The translations under genes were made by a program, and so were the position numbers. From Puerhibacterium puerhi (lineage in GTDB: Bacteria > Actinomycetota > Actinomycetes > Actinomycetales > Cellulomonadaceae), in the NCBI RefSeq assembly GCF_009846865.1, contig NZ_WUWN01000007.1:1-64000 (forward strand): a DNA stretch of 64,000 nt, written 5' to 3'. Under the pieces are notes generated by a model. That model saw only the letters and a program-made list of their open reading frames with translations. It was not told the DNA's origin and searched no databases. Shown here one piece after another: positions 34,868 through 45,405 of this stretch; within the stretch, counting starts at the first letter, position 1; every line of letters starts with the position of its first letter.

Positions 34868-36040
34868 GTGCGGCGACGCATCATGGTCGTGTACGGCACG
34901 CGCCCGGAGGCCATCAAGGTCGCGCCCGTCATCAAGGCGCTCGAGGACCACCCGGTCCTCGCGCCGATCACGGTCGTGACGGGGCAGCACCGCGAGATGC
35001 TCGATCAGGTCAACGAGCTGTTCGACATCGTCCCGGACCACGACCTCGACATCTTCGAGCACGGCGCGGGGTTGTCTCAGATCTTCGCGCGGGTGCTCGA
35101 GCGACTCGACCCCGTGCTCGAGCTCGAGAAGCCGGCGGCCGTGCTCGTCCAGGGCGACACCACCACGTCGACCGCTGCCGCGCTCGCGGCGTTCCACCGC
35201 CAGATCCCCGTGGTCCACCTGGAGGCCGGGCTCCGCAGCGGCGACATCATGTCGCCGTTCCCTGAAGAGGCGAACCGCAAGATCACCTCGCAGATCGCTT
35301 CACTGCACCTCGCGCCAACCGAGGGAAGCCGGGCGAACCTCCTCGCCGAGTCCGTCGACCCGCGCTCGGTCGTGGTGACGGGCAACACCGTGATCGACGC
35401 GCTGCTCATGACGGTCGCGCGCAAGGTGCACTTCAGCGACCCCACGTTGGAGGACCTAGCGGACTCTGGGCGTCGAATCTTGCTTGTAACCACGCATCGT
35501 CGGGAGAACTGGGGCGAGGCCATGGGCGGCGTCGGCCGCGCCCTCGCGCACTTGGCCCGTCGCTTCCCCGACGTCGAGATCGTGCTGCCCGCTCACCGCA
35601 ACCCGATCGTCCGTGAAGCGGTGCTCCCGCATCTCGCCGGCCTGCCCAACGTCACGGTGACCGAACCACTGCCGTACGGGGAGTTCACTCGCATGCTGTC
35701 CCTCGCCACGATCGTCCTTACAGACTCGGGCGGGGTCCAAGAGGAAGCGCCGAGCTTAGGCAAGCCCGTCTTGGTTCTACGCGACAATACCGAACGCTTA
35801 GAGGCCATCGCGACTGGGACGACTAGGCTCGTCGGCACTGACGAACAACGGATCGTCCAAGAAGTGAGCCTCCTCTTGGAGAACGAGCCCACCTATGAGG
35901 CAATGGCACAAACCGCGAACCCATACGGCGACGGAAGAAGCACTGCAAGAGTTCTCGAAGCAATCGCGACACTGCTAGATCGCGCGAAGAGCGCAACTTC
36001 AATGCCAATCATTGTCGGCGAAGGGCACGAGAAGAGCTAG
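34868..36040 (+). CDS. wecB: UDP-N-acetylglucosamine 2-epimerase (non-hydrolysing)
   Basis: A 390-residue enzyme making UDP-ManNAc from UDP-GlcNAc. Motifs: VVYGTRPEAIKVAPVIKAL, VQGDTTTSTAAALAAF, HLEAGLRSGD, THRRENWGE, LTDSGGVQEEAPSLGKPVLVLRDNTERLE. Start GTG 34868 has AGGAG six to seven bases upstream; ATG 34883 is the alternative. Codon use changes partway: the first ~200 codons are high-GC, the last ~90 are AT-richer, so the gene looks recombinant. It works with wecC at 49151-50389. Confidence 0.93.
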   Translation: MRRRIMVVYGTRPEAIKVAPVIKALEDHPVLAPITVVTGQHREMLDQVNELFDIVPDHDLDIFEHGAGLSQIFARVLERLDPVLELEKPAAVLVQGDTTTSTAAALAAFHRQIPVVHLEAGLRSGDIMSPFPEEANRKITSQIASLHLAPTEGSRANLLAESVDPRSVVVTGNTVIDALLMTVARKVHFSDPTLEDLADSGRRILLVTTHRRENWGEAMGGVGRALAHLARRFPDVEIVLPAHRNPIVREAVLPHLAGLPNVTVTEPLPYGEFTRMLSLATIVLTDSGGVQEEAPSLGKPVLVLRDNTERLEAIATGTTRLVGTDEQRIVQEVSLLLENEPTYEAMAQTANPYGDGRSTARVLEAIATLLDRAKSATSMPIIVGEGHEKS

Positions 36041-36041
36041 C

Positions 36042-37253
36042 ATGAGCAGAACTCGCATCTTCATATGGGGTTCGTGCGTCTCCCGAGACTCGTTCGAGCA
36101 CTTTATTCCCGACGAGTTTGAGTTGCTCCAATACGTCGCGCGCCAGTCGGCCATCAGCGCCTACACCAAACCAGTTAGCCTCCTCACGCCACCGAGACTT
36201 GAGTCGTCGTTTCAGCAGCGCATGGTCGCAGGCGACTACAACTCGAACCTACGAGACCTCCTCGCGGCGCATGGGCGCGACGTCGATCTAATGCTGGTCG
36301 ACCTTACTGATGAACGGCTGGGCATCTACGTTCTTCCCGACGGCACGGTAATAACGCGCTCGGTCGAGCTAATCCAGTCTGGTGCAGAAGAAACACTCCC
36401 GCCAGGTACCCACTTTGTGTCTTTTGGGAGTGGCGAGCACTTCGAGTACTGGACGGCCGGAATCCAGGCTGTCGGGAAGATGATCCGTGAGGCGATGCCG
36501 CGCGCGGCCGTCGCGCTGATCAACATCCCGTGGGCAGAAAAGACCGATGACGGACGTCCGAGTAGCAACAGTTTCGGTGTTACAGCGGCAGACGCAAATT
36601 TGATGTTCCCCGCATACGTAGAGGCAGCGAGAACCGCTCTTGGTGCACGCCTCGTCCGCGCGGAAGGCCCGATAACTGCAGCTTCGCAGGGGCACCCCTG
36701 GGGTGAGGCACCGTTTCACTACACTGAAAGCGTGTACCTGGACGTCACGCGTCAGATAACCGGAAAAGAGGGCCGCCGCGTCTGGGCCGAGCAAGGCACC
36801 GGCGAACGTACCGGCGGTCACCGCGAGAATTCTCCAGCGCTGACCAACGAGGAGGTATTGCGGGCCAATCAGCTCACGGCGGTCAATCTAGGGCTTCAAA
36901 TCACCCTCGAAGGCGAGTGGCGAAATCACTGGATTTGGGGCCGAACGCGAGCATCCGTGCACCAATTCGACTTCGGCGGCACTACCTATGCTTTTGACAT
37001 CACCATTGACGACAGCGGGCACTGTAGAATCGAAATGTTCCCGAGGGACCGGTCGGTTCTTCCGAAGATGATCGAAACACTAACTCGATGGAGTCTTTGC
37101 GCCCCCGAGAATATCAAAACAGATCGCGTCGAGATATCTATGCTTCCACTGCCGGACGACATCGTAACGAAAAGCACCGTGGCCGCATTGGCAGAAAGCA
37201 TGTCTGCCGCTCGAAGAGCCATCGAGAGCGAGCGTTCGCGCAAGGTTTCTTAA
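36042..37253 (+). CDS. DUF6270 domain-containing protein
   Basis: A 403-residue protein beginning with IFIWGSCVSRDSFEHF, the hallmark of DUF6270 proteins, which occur in polysaccharide loci and have an SGNH-hydrolase-like opening (GSCVSRD). Further elements include LMLVDLTDERLGIYV and TESVYLDVTRQITG. No signal peptide. Its role may be polymer modification, but this is inference from context. Base composition is far lower in GC than the left-hand genes. It starts one base after the wecB stop. Confidence 0.75.
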   Translation: MSRTRIFIWGSCVSRDSFEHFIPDEFELLQYVARQSAISAYTKPVSLLTPPRLESSFQQRMVAGDYNSNLRDLLAAHGRDVDLMLVDLTDERLGIYVLPDGTVITRSVELIQSGAEETLPPGTHFVSFGSGEHFEYWTAGIQAVGKMIREAMPRAAVALINIPWAEKTDDGRPSSNSFGVTAADANLMFPAYVEAARTALGARLVRAEGPITAASQGHPWGEAPFHYTESVYLDVTRQITGKEGRRVWAEQGTGERTGGHRENSPALTNEEVLRANQLTAVNLGLQITLEGEWRNHWIWGRTRASVHQFDFGGTTYAFDITIDDSGHCRIEMFPRDRSVLPKMIETLTRWSLCAPENIKTDRVEISMLPLPDDIVTKSTVAALAESMSAARRAIESERSRKVS

Positions 37254-37386
37254 GTACATCTGGGCACCGCGCTATCGATCCGCTCGGCTAGCCCTTTGTC
37301 TGTGCCGACGCGCGACCAGGTGAACCACGGCGCCGCGTGCCTGTGCCCGTCAAGCGTCCGCGAGTGGAAGCTAGCGCTCGACGCCA

Positions 37387-38694
37387 TCACCGATCAAGCA
37401 CAGCCTCGACGTTTGGGATGACCGTGTCCGATCGTCCAATAATCGGGTGGTAGTCTGCCGTAATGTTGCGAGATCTCTGGTAGAAGTCGGGCGCAACCAT
37501 TGACTCGGTAAATATCTCGACGATTCGGACGTCCTCTTGACAGAATGCGATGTTCGCAAACCCGGCGCCGTGGTGACCGATGATGCACTTCGCGCGCGCG
37601 AAGATCGCAATTTGTTCTTGCACTGAGAAGTCTTCGAGGTGGACCACCCGAATGCCTCGCTTGCTTAGCCAGTCTTCGAGCTGCAGTTCGTAACCGGGGC
37701 TTCGCTCCGACCGCCTCCTTGAGATGTAAATGCTTGTCTCGTTCGGAAAAGGCGACTCGATTGCGCGCCCAATCCCCCGGAAGAAGCCAGTGAGATTGCT
37801 CGTCCAATAGAAGGTGTTGATCTCCGGTGCGTACGCGGTGCCGATCATCGCGTCTTGCAATTGGGCCGCTGGCAGGAATCGGCCCTTCGGGATGCCTAGC
37901 AGCTTCCCCAGCGTCGCAACCACTCCGAACCGGTCCTCGCCATGGACAATCGGTACCGACTCACTCACACGCGCGACGTGGCGGAGCCCATACCCCATCT
38001 CAATCAGCGAATGGTAGTAATTCGCTGTCGAGTGAGGGAACGGTAGGATGTACGCTTCCGGAACTTCTCGCGAGACGTTCCGAACGAGATTCGCCCTCGA
38101 CGCCTTGGCCACGCGCCCCGAGCGTGCGGGGGCATATTCGCCTGCATTTCCGATGAGCGTCATTGCATCGGATGAAAGAGCACTGAGACGGCAGGATTTC
38201 TCGACGTAGATTGCATCCTGCTCGAACTGGACCGGCTCAGGCCCGTCAAACCGAGATGCAAGCAACTTCTGCAGCACGGGCTCTTCGAGCCCATAGGACG
38301 TGATTGGCTTTCGAGAGACTGGCATGTTCAATACGAAATTTGTGTAGCGGCCGCGGGGGGTCGATGGCGAAAGCCTTGGCGGAATGCCGACCTGTCGTGC
38401 GGCGGTCGTTGGCACTAGGTTCACACGCTGAAAAGCACCTGGCTCCCTGCTGAGGACGGCTTCAATCACTTCGAGGTGGTCCTCGACTGAACGGATCAGC
38501 GAGTGCGCGTTCTTTACCCGGTAGTGGTCTTCCTGGAAGTGCCCGTCTCGCACGACAGCGTGTAAGAGGTGCTTCGCCTCAGCCAGTTGCGATTCAAGAC
38601 AGAGGGTGCGAATCGAGTCGGTGAACTGGAACGCGTCGAACCGTCCGGCACTTCCCATCATTTCGCTGGGCATTGAGTCCGATTTCTGGGTCAT
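37387..38694 (-). CDS. Glycosyltransferase family 61 protein
   Basis: A 435-residue enzyme. The C-terminal part carries the GT61/DUF563 pattern: KRGIRVVHLEDFSVQEQIAIFARAKCIIGHHGAGFANIAFC followed by VRIVEIFTE. The middle has LPFPHSTANYYHSLIEMGYGL, also typical. I prefer ATG 38694 because GAGG lies six bases upstream; ATG 38712 lacks a binding site. It is in the low-GC cassette and convergent with the DUF6270 gene. Confidence 0.85.
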   Translation of the reverse strand: MTQKSDSMPSEMMGSAGRFDAFQFTDSIRTLCLESQLAEAKHLLHAVVRDGHFQEDHYRVKNAHSLIRSVEDHLEVIEAVLSREPGAFQRVNLVPTTAARQVGIPPRLSPSTPRGRYTNFVLNMPVSRKPITSYGLEEPVLQKLLASRFDGPEPVQFEQDAIYVEKSCRLSALSSDAMTLIGNAGEYAPARSGRVAKASRANLVRNVSREVPEAYILPFPHSTANYYHSLIEMGYGLRHVARVSESVPIVHGEDRFGVVATLGKLLGIPKGRFLPAAQLQDAMIGTAYAPEINTFYWTSNLTGFFRGIGRAIESPFPNETSIYISRRRSERSPGYELQLEDWLSKRGIRVVHLEDFSVQEQIAIFARAKCIIGHHGAGFANIAFCQEDVRIVEIFTESMVAPDFYQRSRNITADYHPIIGRSDTVIPNVEAVLDR

Positions 38695-38895
38695 CCCAAT
38701 CCTCTTAGGCATTAGCTTGTAACGGTGAGCAGGCCCCGAAACGCAGGCATCAGCGGCCGGGCTGGGCGACGCCTCGGCCAGCGCCGTCGGAAGGGCGATC
38801 GTCGGTCAGGTCGGTCTTTTCCGGGTGGGCGTTCTGGGTCGACGACTCCTCGGGATTGGACCGCCCCTGTTGGCTGGATCTCAGTACAATGTCCG

Positions 38896-39588
38896 TCAGC
38901 GTCGGGCGTTGCGACGGGGCGCGGCACCGTTGTCTGACGGGAACTCGGAGGTCCAGGCGATTCCGCGGCGCCGAATTGCCGCAGGCGCACCGGCGAGGAG
39001 GACGTCCGTCTCTTCAAACGCCTTGTTGACGATGCTCTTCGCTGCAACGACGGAACCGTCAGGTATCTTCGCCTTGTTCAGCACGCTGACTTCTTGTCCG
39101 ATCCAGACGTGATCGCCGATGCTGATCCCGACTTCAGGGTTGAGCAGTGCGCCGGACTCTTTGTCCCAAAGTCCATGGTGCGAAGAGCCCCGAATCGTGA
39201 TCCCTGAGGCAAAGAGACAATCTTTACCGACGCGCACTTCCAGCCCCGGGGTGAGGGGGCCAATGATGTGCGTGGAACCGTTGAAGACACAGCCGTCCCC
39301 AACGGAAACGGAAACGTTGGTGGAGTATGTACCGCTGTTCGCGACGAAGGAGATCCTCACCCCTCCGAACTGCACCTTAATCGCTCCAACCTTGACCGTG
39401 CATTTGACTGCAGAGCTAAGGTCGATTTCCAGCCTTCTCCAACTGTTGTTCGGCGCCAGTCGTACAACGTTGTGCTGAGAGCGAGGATGGAACTTCACGA
39501 CCACACCGCCGGGCAAGTCGCTGTGGTCTCGCGCTCTGACGTCCCCGACCCATACTTCATTACGTTCGAAGTACTGGCTATCACTCAT
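38896..39588 (-). CDS. Hexapeptide-repeat acyltransferase
   Basis: A 230-residue left-handed beta-helix acyltransferase. Repeats run from VSVGDGCVFNGS through VRVGKDCLFASGITIRGSSHHGLWD to ISIGDHVWIGQEVSVLNKAKIPDGSVVAAKSIV and AGAPAAIRRR. The histidine pair in SSHHGL is in the usual catalytic place. It likely O- or N-acetylates a sugar of the polymer. Start ATG 39588 has GGAG eight bases upstream, better than GTG 39597. Confidence 0.85.
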   Translation of the reverse strand: MSDSQYFERNEVWVGDVRARDHSDLPGGVVVKFHPRSQHNVVRLAPNNSWRRLEIDLSSAVKCTVKVGAIKVQFGGVRISFVANSGTYSTNVSVSVGDGCVFNGSTHIIGPLTPGLEVRVGKDCLFASGITIRGSSHHGLWDKESGALLNPEVGISIGDHVWIGQEVSVLNKAKIPDGSVVAAKSIVNKAFEETDVLLAGAPAAIRRRGIAWTSEFPSDNGAAPRRNARR

Positions 39589-39618
39589 CCGTGTCACTCC
39601 ACTTTGACTGGAGCGCGA

Positions 39619-40374
<756 letters not shown>

Positions 40375-40502
40375 CTACCGGGCTGAGTCACGCCGCATAC
40401 ACAGACCGAACCCGGCGAAAATCTAAGATTCGCTGAGCCCTAGTACTCCCCGACTTGCGAAAGCGCTCCATCGCTCGCCTCCACGTCGTCGCTTCCACGC
40501 CC

Positions 40503-41648
40503 CTACACCCAGTCAGCGTCTGGGAACGCCCGTCGTAGCGCCGAGACAGCCACGTCGTCGACCTCGTAGTGGCGTGGAATGCTCTCACGCCGCTTCGTCC
40601 GCTCCGGATACTTCCATCCGGTATTGATTGCTCGGAAGTCCCTGTACATGTCGTCAAGCGGCTCACCGATAGCAGGGCCAGCGACGTAGTGGGTACACCA
40701 CTGAGTAACTGCGCCTGCACGCTGCGGATCAATTGTCCACTTAGTAGCGCTCGGCGGCGAAGACGGATCACGATACCGGAAATTGTAGTAACGCGGAACG
40801 TCATCTACATGCTCCGCCTCAGACTCAATCCGACGCCCACGGTAGTAGAGAAGGCCAGTCTCAGTGGCGTCGAGCCAATCCAGCACACTGCGCCCGTCGG
40901 GAGTGACAACCAGCTCGTCGATATCAGTGTTGATTACCATTCTCGCCGCAGAAAGAAACACCGACCTCGCATGTTCGAGCACACCATACTCGCAGAAGTC
41001 TGAGTCCCAAGGAGCGTTCACGACCCCGTCGCGCGTACCCCCTTGCGGTCCGAACTTGTATGGCCAATCGACGACAACAGCCACACCCACACCGGTCGTG
41101 GCCAGTGTCTCGAGCAAGTCCTGGGTACCGTACGACTTCGAACGATTGTCGTAAAGCAAAACTGCGTCTACGTCGTGGCACGTGACGTGGTACTTCACCC
41201 AGTCGGCGATCCACTCGAGTCTGTTGTCTTGTGACTTCGTCATGAGTACACGCCGGTCCCTGAATAAGTCCTCTGGCACCGAGTTGACCAAGCCAACGAC
41301 AGTATCCCGTCCGACCGACATCTCGAGATGGCTGCCACCAATCTGCCCGACGTCGTGGATCCACGAGTTCTGCGTCTTCTTTACATCTTCCAGGGTGGGC
41401 GTGACAGGGCACCGGCCATATTGGTTCGTAATGCACCACTCCACGTCCATGCCCGCAAGCGTGTCGAAGAGTGGCGGCCCCGACAGGAAGATCGAATCCC
41501 CGACCTGGCAGACGTCGTAGAAGAGTGTCGTGAAGTCGAATTGCTCGACGTAAAGCGCTCCTTGAAGGTCGACACGCCGAGGTGGACGCCGCCTAAGGGG
41601 CGTTGGAGCCAGCGACACGCTTGATGGCGTGTAAAGAAGCGTCTTCAC
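40503..41648 (-). CDS. Glycosyltransferase of the Glyco_tranf_2_4/GT92-like type
   Basis: A 381-residue protein. The core pattern RVLMTKSQDNRLEWIADWVKYHVTCHDVDAVLLYDN and the metal-binding INTDIDELV (DxD) belong to GT92/Glyco_tranf_2_4 enzymes. The first ~120 residues are unlike standard members. Start is GTG 41648 with GGAGGG six bases upstream. Low GC, in the cassette. Confidence 0.78.
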   Translation of the reverse strand: MKTLLYTPSSVSLAPTPLRRRPPRRVDLQGALYVEQFDFTTLFYDVCQVGDSIFLSGPPLFDTLAGMDVEWCITNQYGRCPVTPTLEDVKKTQNSWIHDVGQIGGSHLEMSVGRDTVVGLVNSVPEDLFRDRRVLMTKSQDNRLEWIADWVKYHVTCHDVDAVLLYDNRSKSYGTQDLLETLATTGVGVAVVVDWPYKFGPQGGTRDGVVNAPWDSDFCEYGVLEHARSVFLSAARMVINTDIDELVVTPDGRSVLDWLDATETGLLYYRGRRIESEAEHVDDVPRYYNFRYRDPSSPPSATKWTIDPQRAGAVTQWCTHYVAGPAIGEPLDDMYRDFRAINTGWKYPERTKRRESIPRHYEVDDVAVSALRRAFPDADWV

Positions 41649-41764
41649 CTTTTCCCTCCGAGGAAATCATCGCAGAGTGATTCGGACACGCTGCTCGCGT
41701 AGCGCGACCGGCATCCGATTGCGAACCGTGACCTAATGCGTGCGCCAGCCAGACACGGAAGGTG

Positions 41765-44212
41765 TCACCCGACACGGTCACGCGCGCCTCGAACTAGACC
41801 ATGCTCAACGCCCCGTGTCAGGTAGGAGATTCGTTCCCGTTGCACGAAACTCACCCAGTCCTTGAACTCGAGAGACTTCTCGAGCCTTCGGACCCGCTGT
41901 GGCGAGTACTGCTCTGACGCCTCCTTCTTGGCACGAGCGATGCGGCTATTGAACTCCCTGATCATCCATTCGGAACCATCGCGCGCACGGCGAATCAGCC
42001 GCGATGAACGATCGTCGGGGATTGGCGCAGTCTCACGCCCCGCGACGGAAGCAACCCGTATCAGTTCCCGCCACGAAGAGGCGAGGTCGTGCTCGAGGAA
42101 GGGTTCGACGGACGCCCGAGCCTCCTCGCCGAGCGATCTCCTATACTCCTTGTCTACGAGGACGCGAACGACTTGTCTGCCGAGCTCCCGGAAATCGCCT
42201 TGAGGGACCGCTACGTGCCCTCGCCCATCCTCAAGGACGGCCTGGTTGGGAAGGTCGTAGAGGACCAGCGGCAAGCCCGCCACCTTGGTTTCAACGATCG
42301 CCATGCCGAACGTCTCCCAAGTACTCGTGAGCATATACGCGTCAGCCTCGGCCAGGTGCGCTTCGACGTCGGTCGTTGGTGGCATGAACTCAACTGACTG
42401 ATCGACGCCGAGGCTGACGCTTAGATTTTTCAGTGATTTGACCAAACCTTCCGGTCCGGTGCCCACCAGCCTTAGCTTGGCGTGCGGCACAGCCTTCACC
42501 ACCTCAGCGAACGCCTTTATGAGGTGCGTGCACTGCTTCTGAGCCTCATTGAACCGCCCCATCCAGAGCACCACGGGTTCATCCGATGGGTCACCGATAC
42601 TCTGATTGCGGTCGGCAGACTCGGCGAGGAAGTCACGAACCGGATTCTGAACGTACATCGCGGGCACGCCAAACGATTTCCAGTACAGAGCCTCGACCTC
42701 AGACAGGACCTGAACCGCGTCAGCTAGCGCGAACACATACGGGCGAACAGCTGAATTGTATGTAACGAAATGACTGAAGGATTCGTGCACGGACAGTATA
42801 AACGGCACGCCAAGCGTTTTTACCGCGAGCATGTCATAGAGCAGGCCGTCATAGGAGGCGGCGTGGTAGGAGAGGATGTTAATACCCTCTTCGGCGATCG
42901 CACGGCGAAGACCAAAGACCCGGTCGAGCGTCGAGCCAGTATTGTCAATTTTCACGTGGCGCACGCTTACAGGAAGGTCGAACTGCACTTCCCCTTCAGG
43001 CACGTCGGTGTCAGTAATGAGAACTACGCTATATCCCATGGACTCGAACGTAGGGATGAGTCCCGAGATTACCCGCTGAACGCCTCCGATTGTCATCGTG
43101 TGGTAAAAGATTCCAATGGTTTCGGGATTGCTTACTCCGGTGTCATCGGTGGCGAGGGAAGTTCGAGCCAAGGCCGATGCGCCGTTGATCCTGCGCGCAA
43201 CCCGTCCACGGTCGGCATGAACGCGCTCGCGTAGCCAAGTAATCACCTCCAGTGGGGCCCAAGCGTCGAGCAGAAGGCTGAAGCCGGCAGCAGCATCACT
43301 ATCGTCGACGTTAGCGTTCCAGTGAGTGGCACACTCGTTCACAAAGTGATCGCGCAGATTCTGGATTAGGCTAGCTGCGAGTCCATCCTCACCGTTGGCC
43401 ATAAGCGTTTCGGCGAATTTGTCAAGCACACGGATGACCCTTGACTGGGTGCAAAGGAGCCGCAATCGCGAAAGAGGGTCCATGTTGCCGGCGGTTGCGC
43501 CGGCCGCCATGCGGTACCGATAGAGCGGAAGGTCAATCGCGCGGTAGGACTCAGCGTGCCAGAGGAGCAAGAACGTTTCGTAGACGTCCTGCCCCTTGGG
43601 CAACACCTCCACCTCCGAGAGCGAAAACGCCGCACGGGCAAGGTCGGCACGGTAAATTTTGCTCCACACCGTCCACGAGACTGCACGGGATTCGAAGCAC
43701 TGCCAGACGATGTCTCTGCCGCGAAGTTCTTCGTACTTTGGCTGGAGCGCACGGAGATTCCGCTCGATACGTTCGCTGCCCAGCTGTGACGAGTCGATTA
43801 TCTCGGTACCAAATTGGATGACATCGGTCCCATAGGAGTCCATCTCTCGTACGAGAGTCTCGCACGCCTCGGGTATGAGTTCGTCATCGGCATCGAGGAA
43901 CATTACATAGCGGCCCGCAGCCCGCAGGACTCCGACTCTCCGAGCTATGTGAGCCGACGAGTTCTCTTCGAGCGACTCCACATGGATGGAAACGTTCGGG
44001 TACTCCGCCGCCAGCGCAGACAGGATTTCTAGTGAGTTGTCTGTCGATGCGTCATCAATACAGATGACCTCGATGCTAGACGCTATCGTTTGGAGGCAGA
44101 GGCTGCGGATCGCATCGGACACATGCTTTGCGTCGTTATGAATGGGCACGATGACGGAGACTGTTGGGGGACGTACAGCAGTGAGCGTTTGCCCCTCGGC
44201 GCCGGAGGTCAA
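41765..44212 (-). CDS. Two-domain glycosyltransferase, GT2 fused to GT4
   Basis: An 815-residue protein. Residues ~15-330 are a GT2 domain (TVSVIVPIHNDAKHVSDAIRSL, CIDDASTDNSLEIL, VMFLDADDEL). Residues ~365-740 are a GT4 domain (MTIGGVQRVISGL, VVLWMGRFNEAQKQCTHLIKAFAEV, TSTWETFGMAIVETKVAGLPLVLYDLP). I chose TTG 44212, which has AAGGAG six bases upstream and overlaps the previous stop as TTGA; the frame is open to 44272. One polypeptide could add two consecutive sugars. Confidence 0.88.
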   Translation of the reverse strand: MTSGAEGQTLTAVRPPTVSVIVPIHNDAKHVSDAIRSLCLQTIASSIEVICIDDASTDNSLEILSALAAEYPNVSIHVESLEENSSAHIARRVGVLRAAGRYVMFLDADDELIPEACETLVREMDSYGTDVIQFGTEIIDSSQLGSERIERNLRALQPKYEELRGRDIVWQCFESRAVSWTVWSKIYRADLARAAFSLSEVEVLPKGQDVYETFLLLWHAESYRAIDLPLYRYRMAAGATAGNMDPLSRLRLLCTQSRVIRVLDKFAETLMANGEDGLAASLIQNLRDHFVNECATHWNANVDDSDAAAGFSLLLDAWAPLEVITWLRERVHADRGRVARRINGASALARTSLATDDTGVSNPETIGIFYHTMTIGGVQRVISGLIPTFESMGYSVVLITDTDVPEGEVQFDLPVSVRHVKIDNTGSTLDRVFGLRRAIAEEGINILSYHAASYDGLLYDMLAVKTLGVPFILSVHESFSHFVTYNSAVRPYVFALADAVQVLSEVEALYWKSFGVPAMYVQNPVRDFLAESADRNQSIGDPSDEPVVLWMGRFNEAQKQCTHLIKAFAEVVKAVPHAKLRLVGTGPEGLVKSLKNLSVSLGVDQSVEFMPPTTDVEAHLAEADAYMLTSTWETFGMAIVETKVAGLPLVLYDLPNQAVLEDGRGHVAVPQGDFRELGRQVVRVLVDKEYRRSLGEEARASVEPFLEHDLASSWRELIRVASVAGRETAPIPDDRSSRLIRRARDGSEWMIREFNSRIARAKKEASEQYSPQRVRRLEKSLEFKDWVSFVQRERISYLTRGVEHGLVRGARDRVG

Positions 44213-44808
44213 ATCTCGCTCCTTTCGTTCGTTCCTGAATCGGGCGAGACAACCGGTCGATCCGTCCACCAAGACGAGACGTGCAGTCGGCCTTCCGCAA
44301 TCGAACGCGCGCTGCGCTGCCTTGCGTTGAACGACTTCCGCAAAGCCGCGACCTCCGCTTTCGCGCGGTCGCTCTCACGTCTGACTGCTCCCCAGATTCG
44401 TCGGCGGTCAGCGCGCGACACTTCGGTTGCTTCCTTGAGAGTCGCCCAAAGACGACGGCGGTCGTCTCTTGAGGCATTCGTCGCGGCATTCAGCGTCGAC
44501 CAAAGCTTCGCGCGGTCGGCGGCTACAACTTTGTCGCGGCGTTCTAGGCGACTCAACTCGCTCTCCAAGCGTGCTTGGAGAGCTGCCATGGATGCCTCGA
44601 GCGCTTCGACTCGCGCGGCGATCTCTGACTGAGCTCTAGTGGCTGCGGCGTCAGCTGACGTCCAGGTTTTCGAAAGCTCGGGTGTCAGGTCTGCAGGACC
44701 TGCTGAAGCACTTTCGTGCGTTCGATCTTCAGGCATCGGCGAATTTTGAGATGGCGCAGCGTGTGACCCGGGTTCGCCTCGTTGCGTCATTTTGAACCGC
44801 CCTTTCAT
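44209..44808 (-). CDS. Coiled-coil protein of unknown function
   Basis: A 199-residue protein. After a ~45-residue Ser/Pro-rich start, residues ~50-165 are charged heptad-like helix (ARVEALEASMAALQARLESEL) with an imperfect ~17-residue repeat (RRRLWATLKEATEVSRAD / RRRIWGAVRRESDRAK). The ATG at 44808 overlaps the previous stop (TGATG) with GGGAG seven bases upstream. It may scaffold or measure chain length beside the following fused glycosyltransferase, but that is speculation. Confidence 0.7.
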   Translation of the reverse strand: MKGRFKMTQRGEPGSHAAPSQNSPMPEDRTHESASAGPADLTPELSKTWTSADAAATRAQSEIAARVEALEASMAALQARLESELSRLERRDKVVAADRAKLWSTLNAATNASRDDRRRLWATLKEATEVSRADRRRIWGAVRRESDRAKAEVAALRKSFNARQRSARSIAEGRLHVSSWWTDRPVVSPDSGTNERSEI

Positions 44809-45227
44809 CACTTATCTCCCATCTCGCGGGCTCGCGACACGATAGCGGGCCACGCAGCACGATCAACCCACTCGTGGGCGTCGTCTATCGCGAAGTCGAT
44901 TGCCAGGTTCGCGAGTTGGAACTCGTCTGGAGACCGCCCGGCGCAGCCGAAGGCCCAAGCAATCGCCACGCGATACGTCAAGTAGTCGTCGGGGCGAAAC
45001 AACTCGCCCTGCTTGGGAACTCCGCCGAAGACTCTGAAGGCCCAAGCCACGGGGATGAAGTACTCATGCCACACCGGGACGTCGTCGAACGGCGCTTCCC
45101 AGACAGGCTCGAATTCTGGCCGTCCTGCGCTTTCGTACAGGTGCCCGATCGCCTCACCTCTAGTGAGAACGTCGCCTGTAGTCGTGCTCGTCGGAACGTT
45201 GGAGGTGTCCGTCATACTCGCTCGCAT
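44808..45227 (-). CDS. Conserved-looking hypothetical protein in the polysaccharide cassette
   Basis: A 139-residue soluble protein rich in aromatic residues (VWEAPFDDVPVWHEYFIPVAWAFRVFGG, DDYLTYRVAIAWAFGCAGRSPDEFQLANLAIDFAIDDAHEW). I do not recognise the family. Start ATG 45227 has GGAG seven bases upstream. It is translationally coupled to the coiled-coil gene, and through it to the fused glycosyltransferase, so the three form a unit. Confidence 0.65.
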   Translation of the reverse strand: MRASMTDTSNVPTSTTTGDVLTRGEAIGHLYESAGRPEFEPVWEAPFDDVPVWHEYFIPVAWAFRVFGGVPKQGELFRPDDYLTYRVAIAWAFGCAGRSPDEFQLANLAIDFAIDDAHEWVDRAAWPAIVSRAREMGDK

Positions 45228-45405
45228 TTGTTGGCTCCGGGCTTCTCACCTCGTGCAGAGAGTTGAGAATGGTGTTGTGGCGGCTGTCGTCAAACGCGTT
45301 GTTCGGGTGGCCTCCAGTTTCCTCTGGCGGCGTTCGCACCGTCATAGCGAATCGCGCGCTCCCCAGGCGCGACCGGATTTGCGGTTGGTTGCTCACTTCT
45401 ACTCG

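Noticed and set aside
40388-40804. 138-codon minus-strand frame overlapping the GT92-like gene
   Set aside because: Mostly antisense-frame shadow of the glycosyltransferase; no ribosome binding site or family match.
45160-45396. 78-codon minus-strand frame between two cassette genes
   Set aside because: It overlaps the start of the 139-residue gene in another frame, and its sequence has no recognisable feature.
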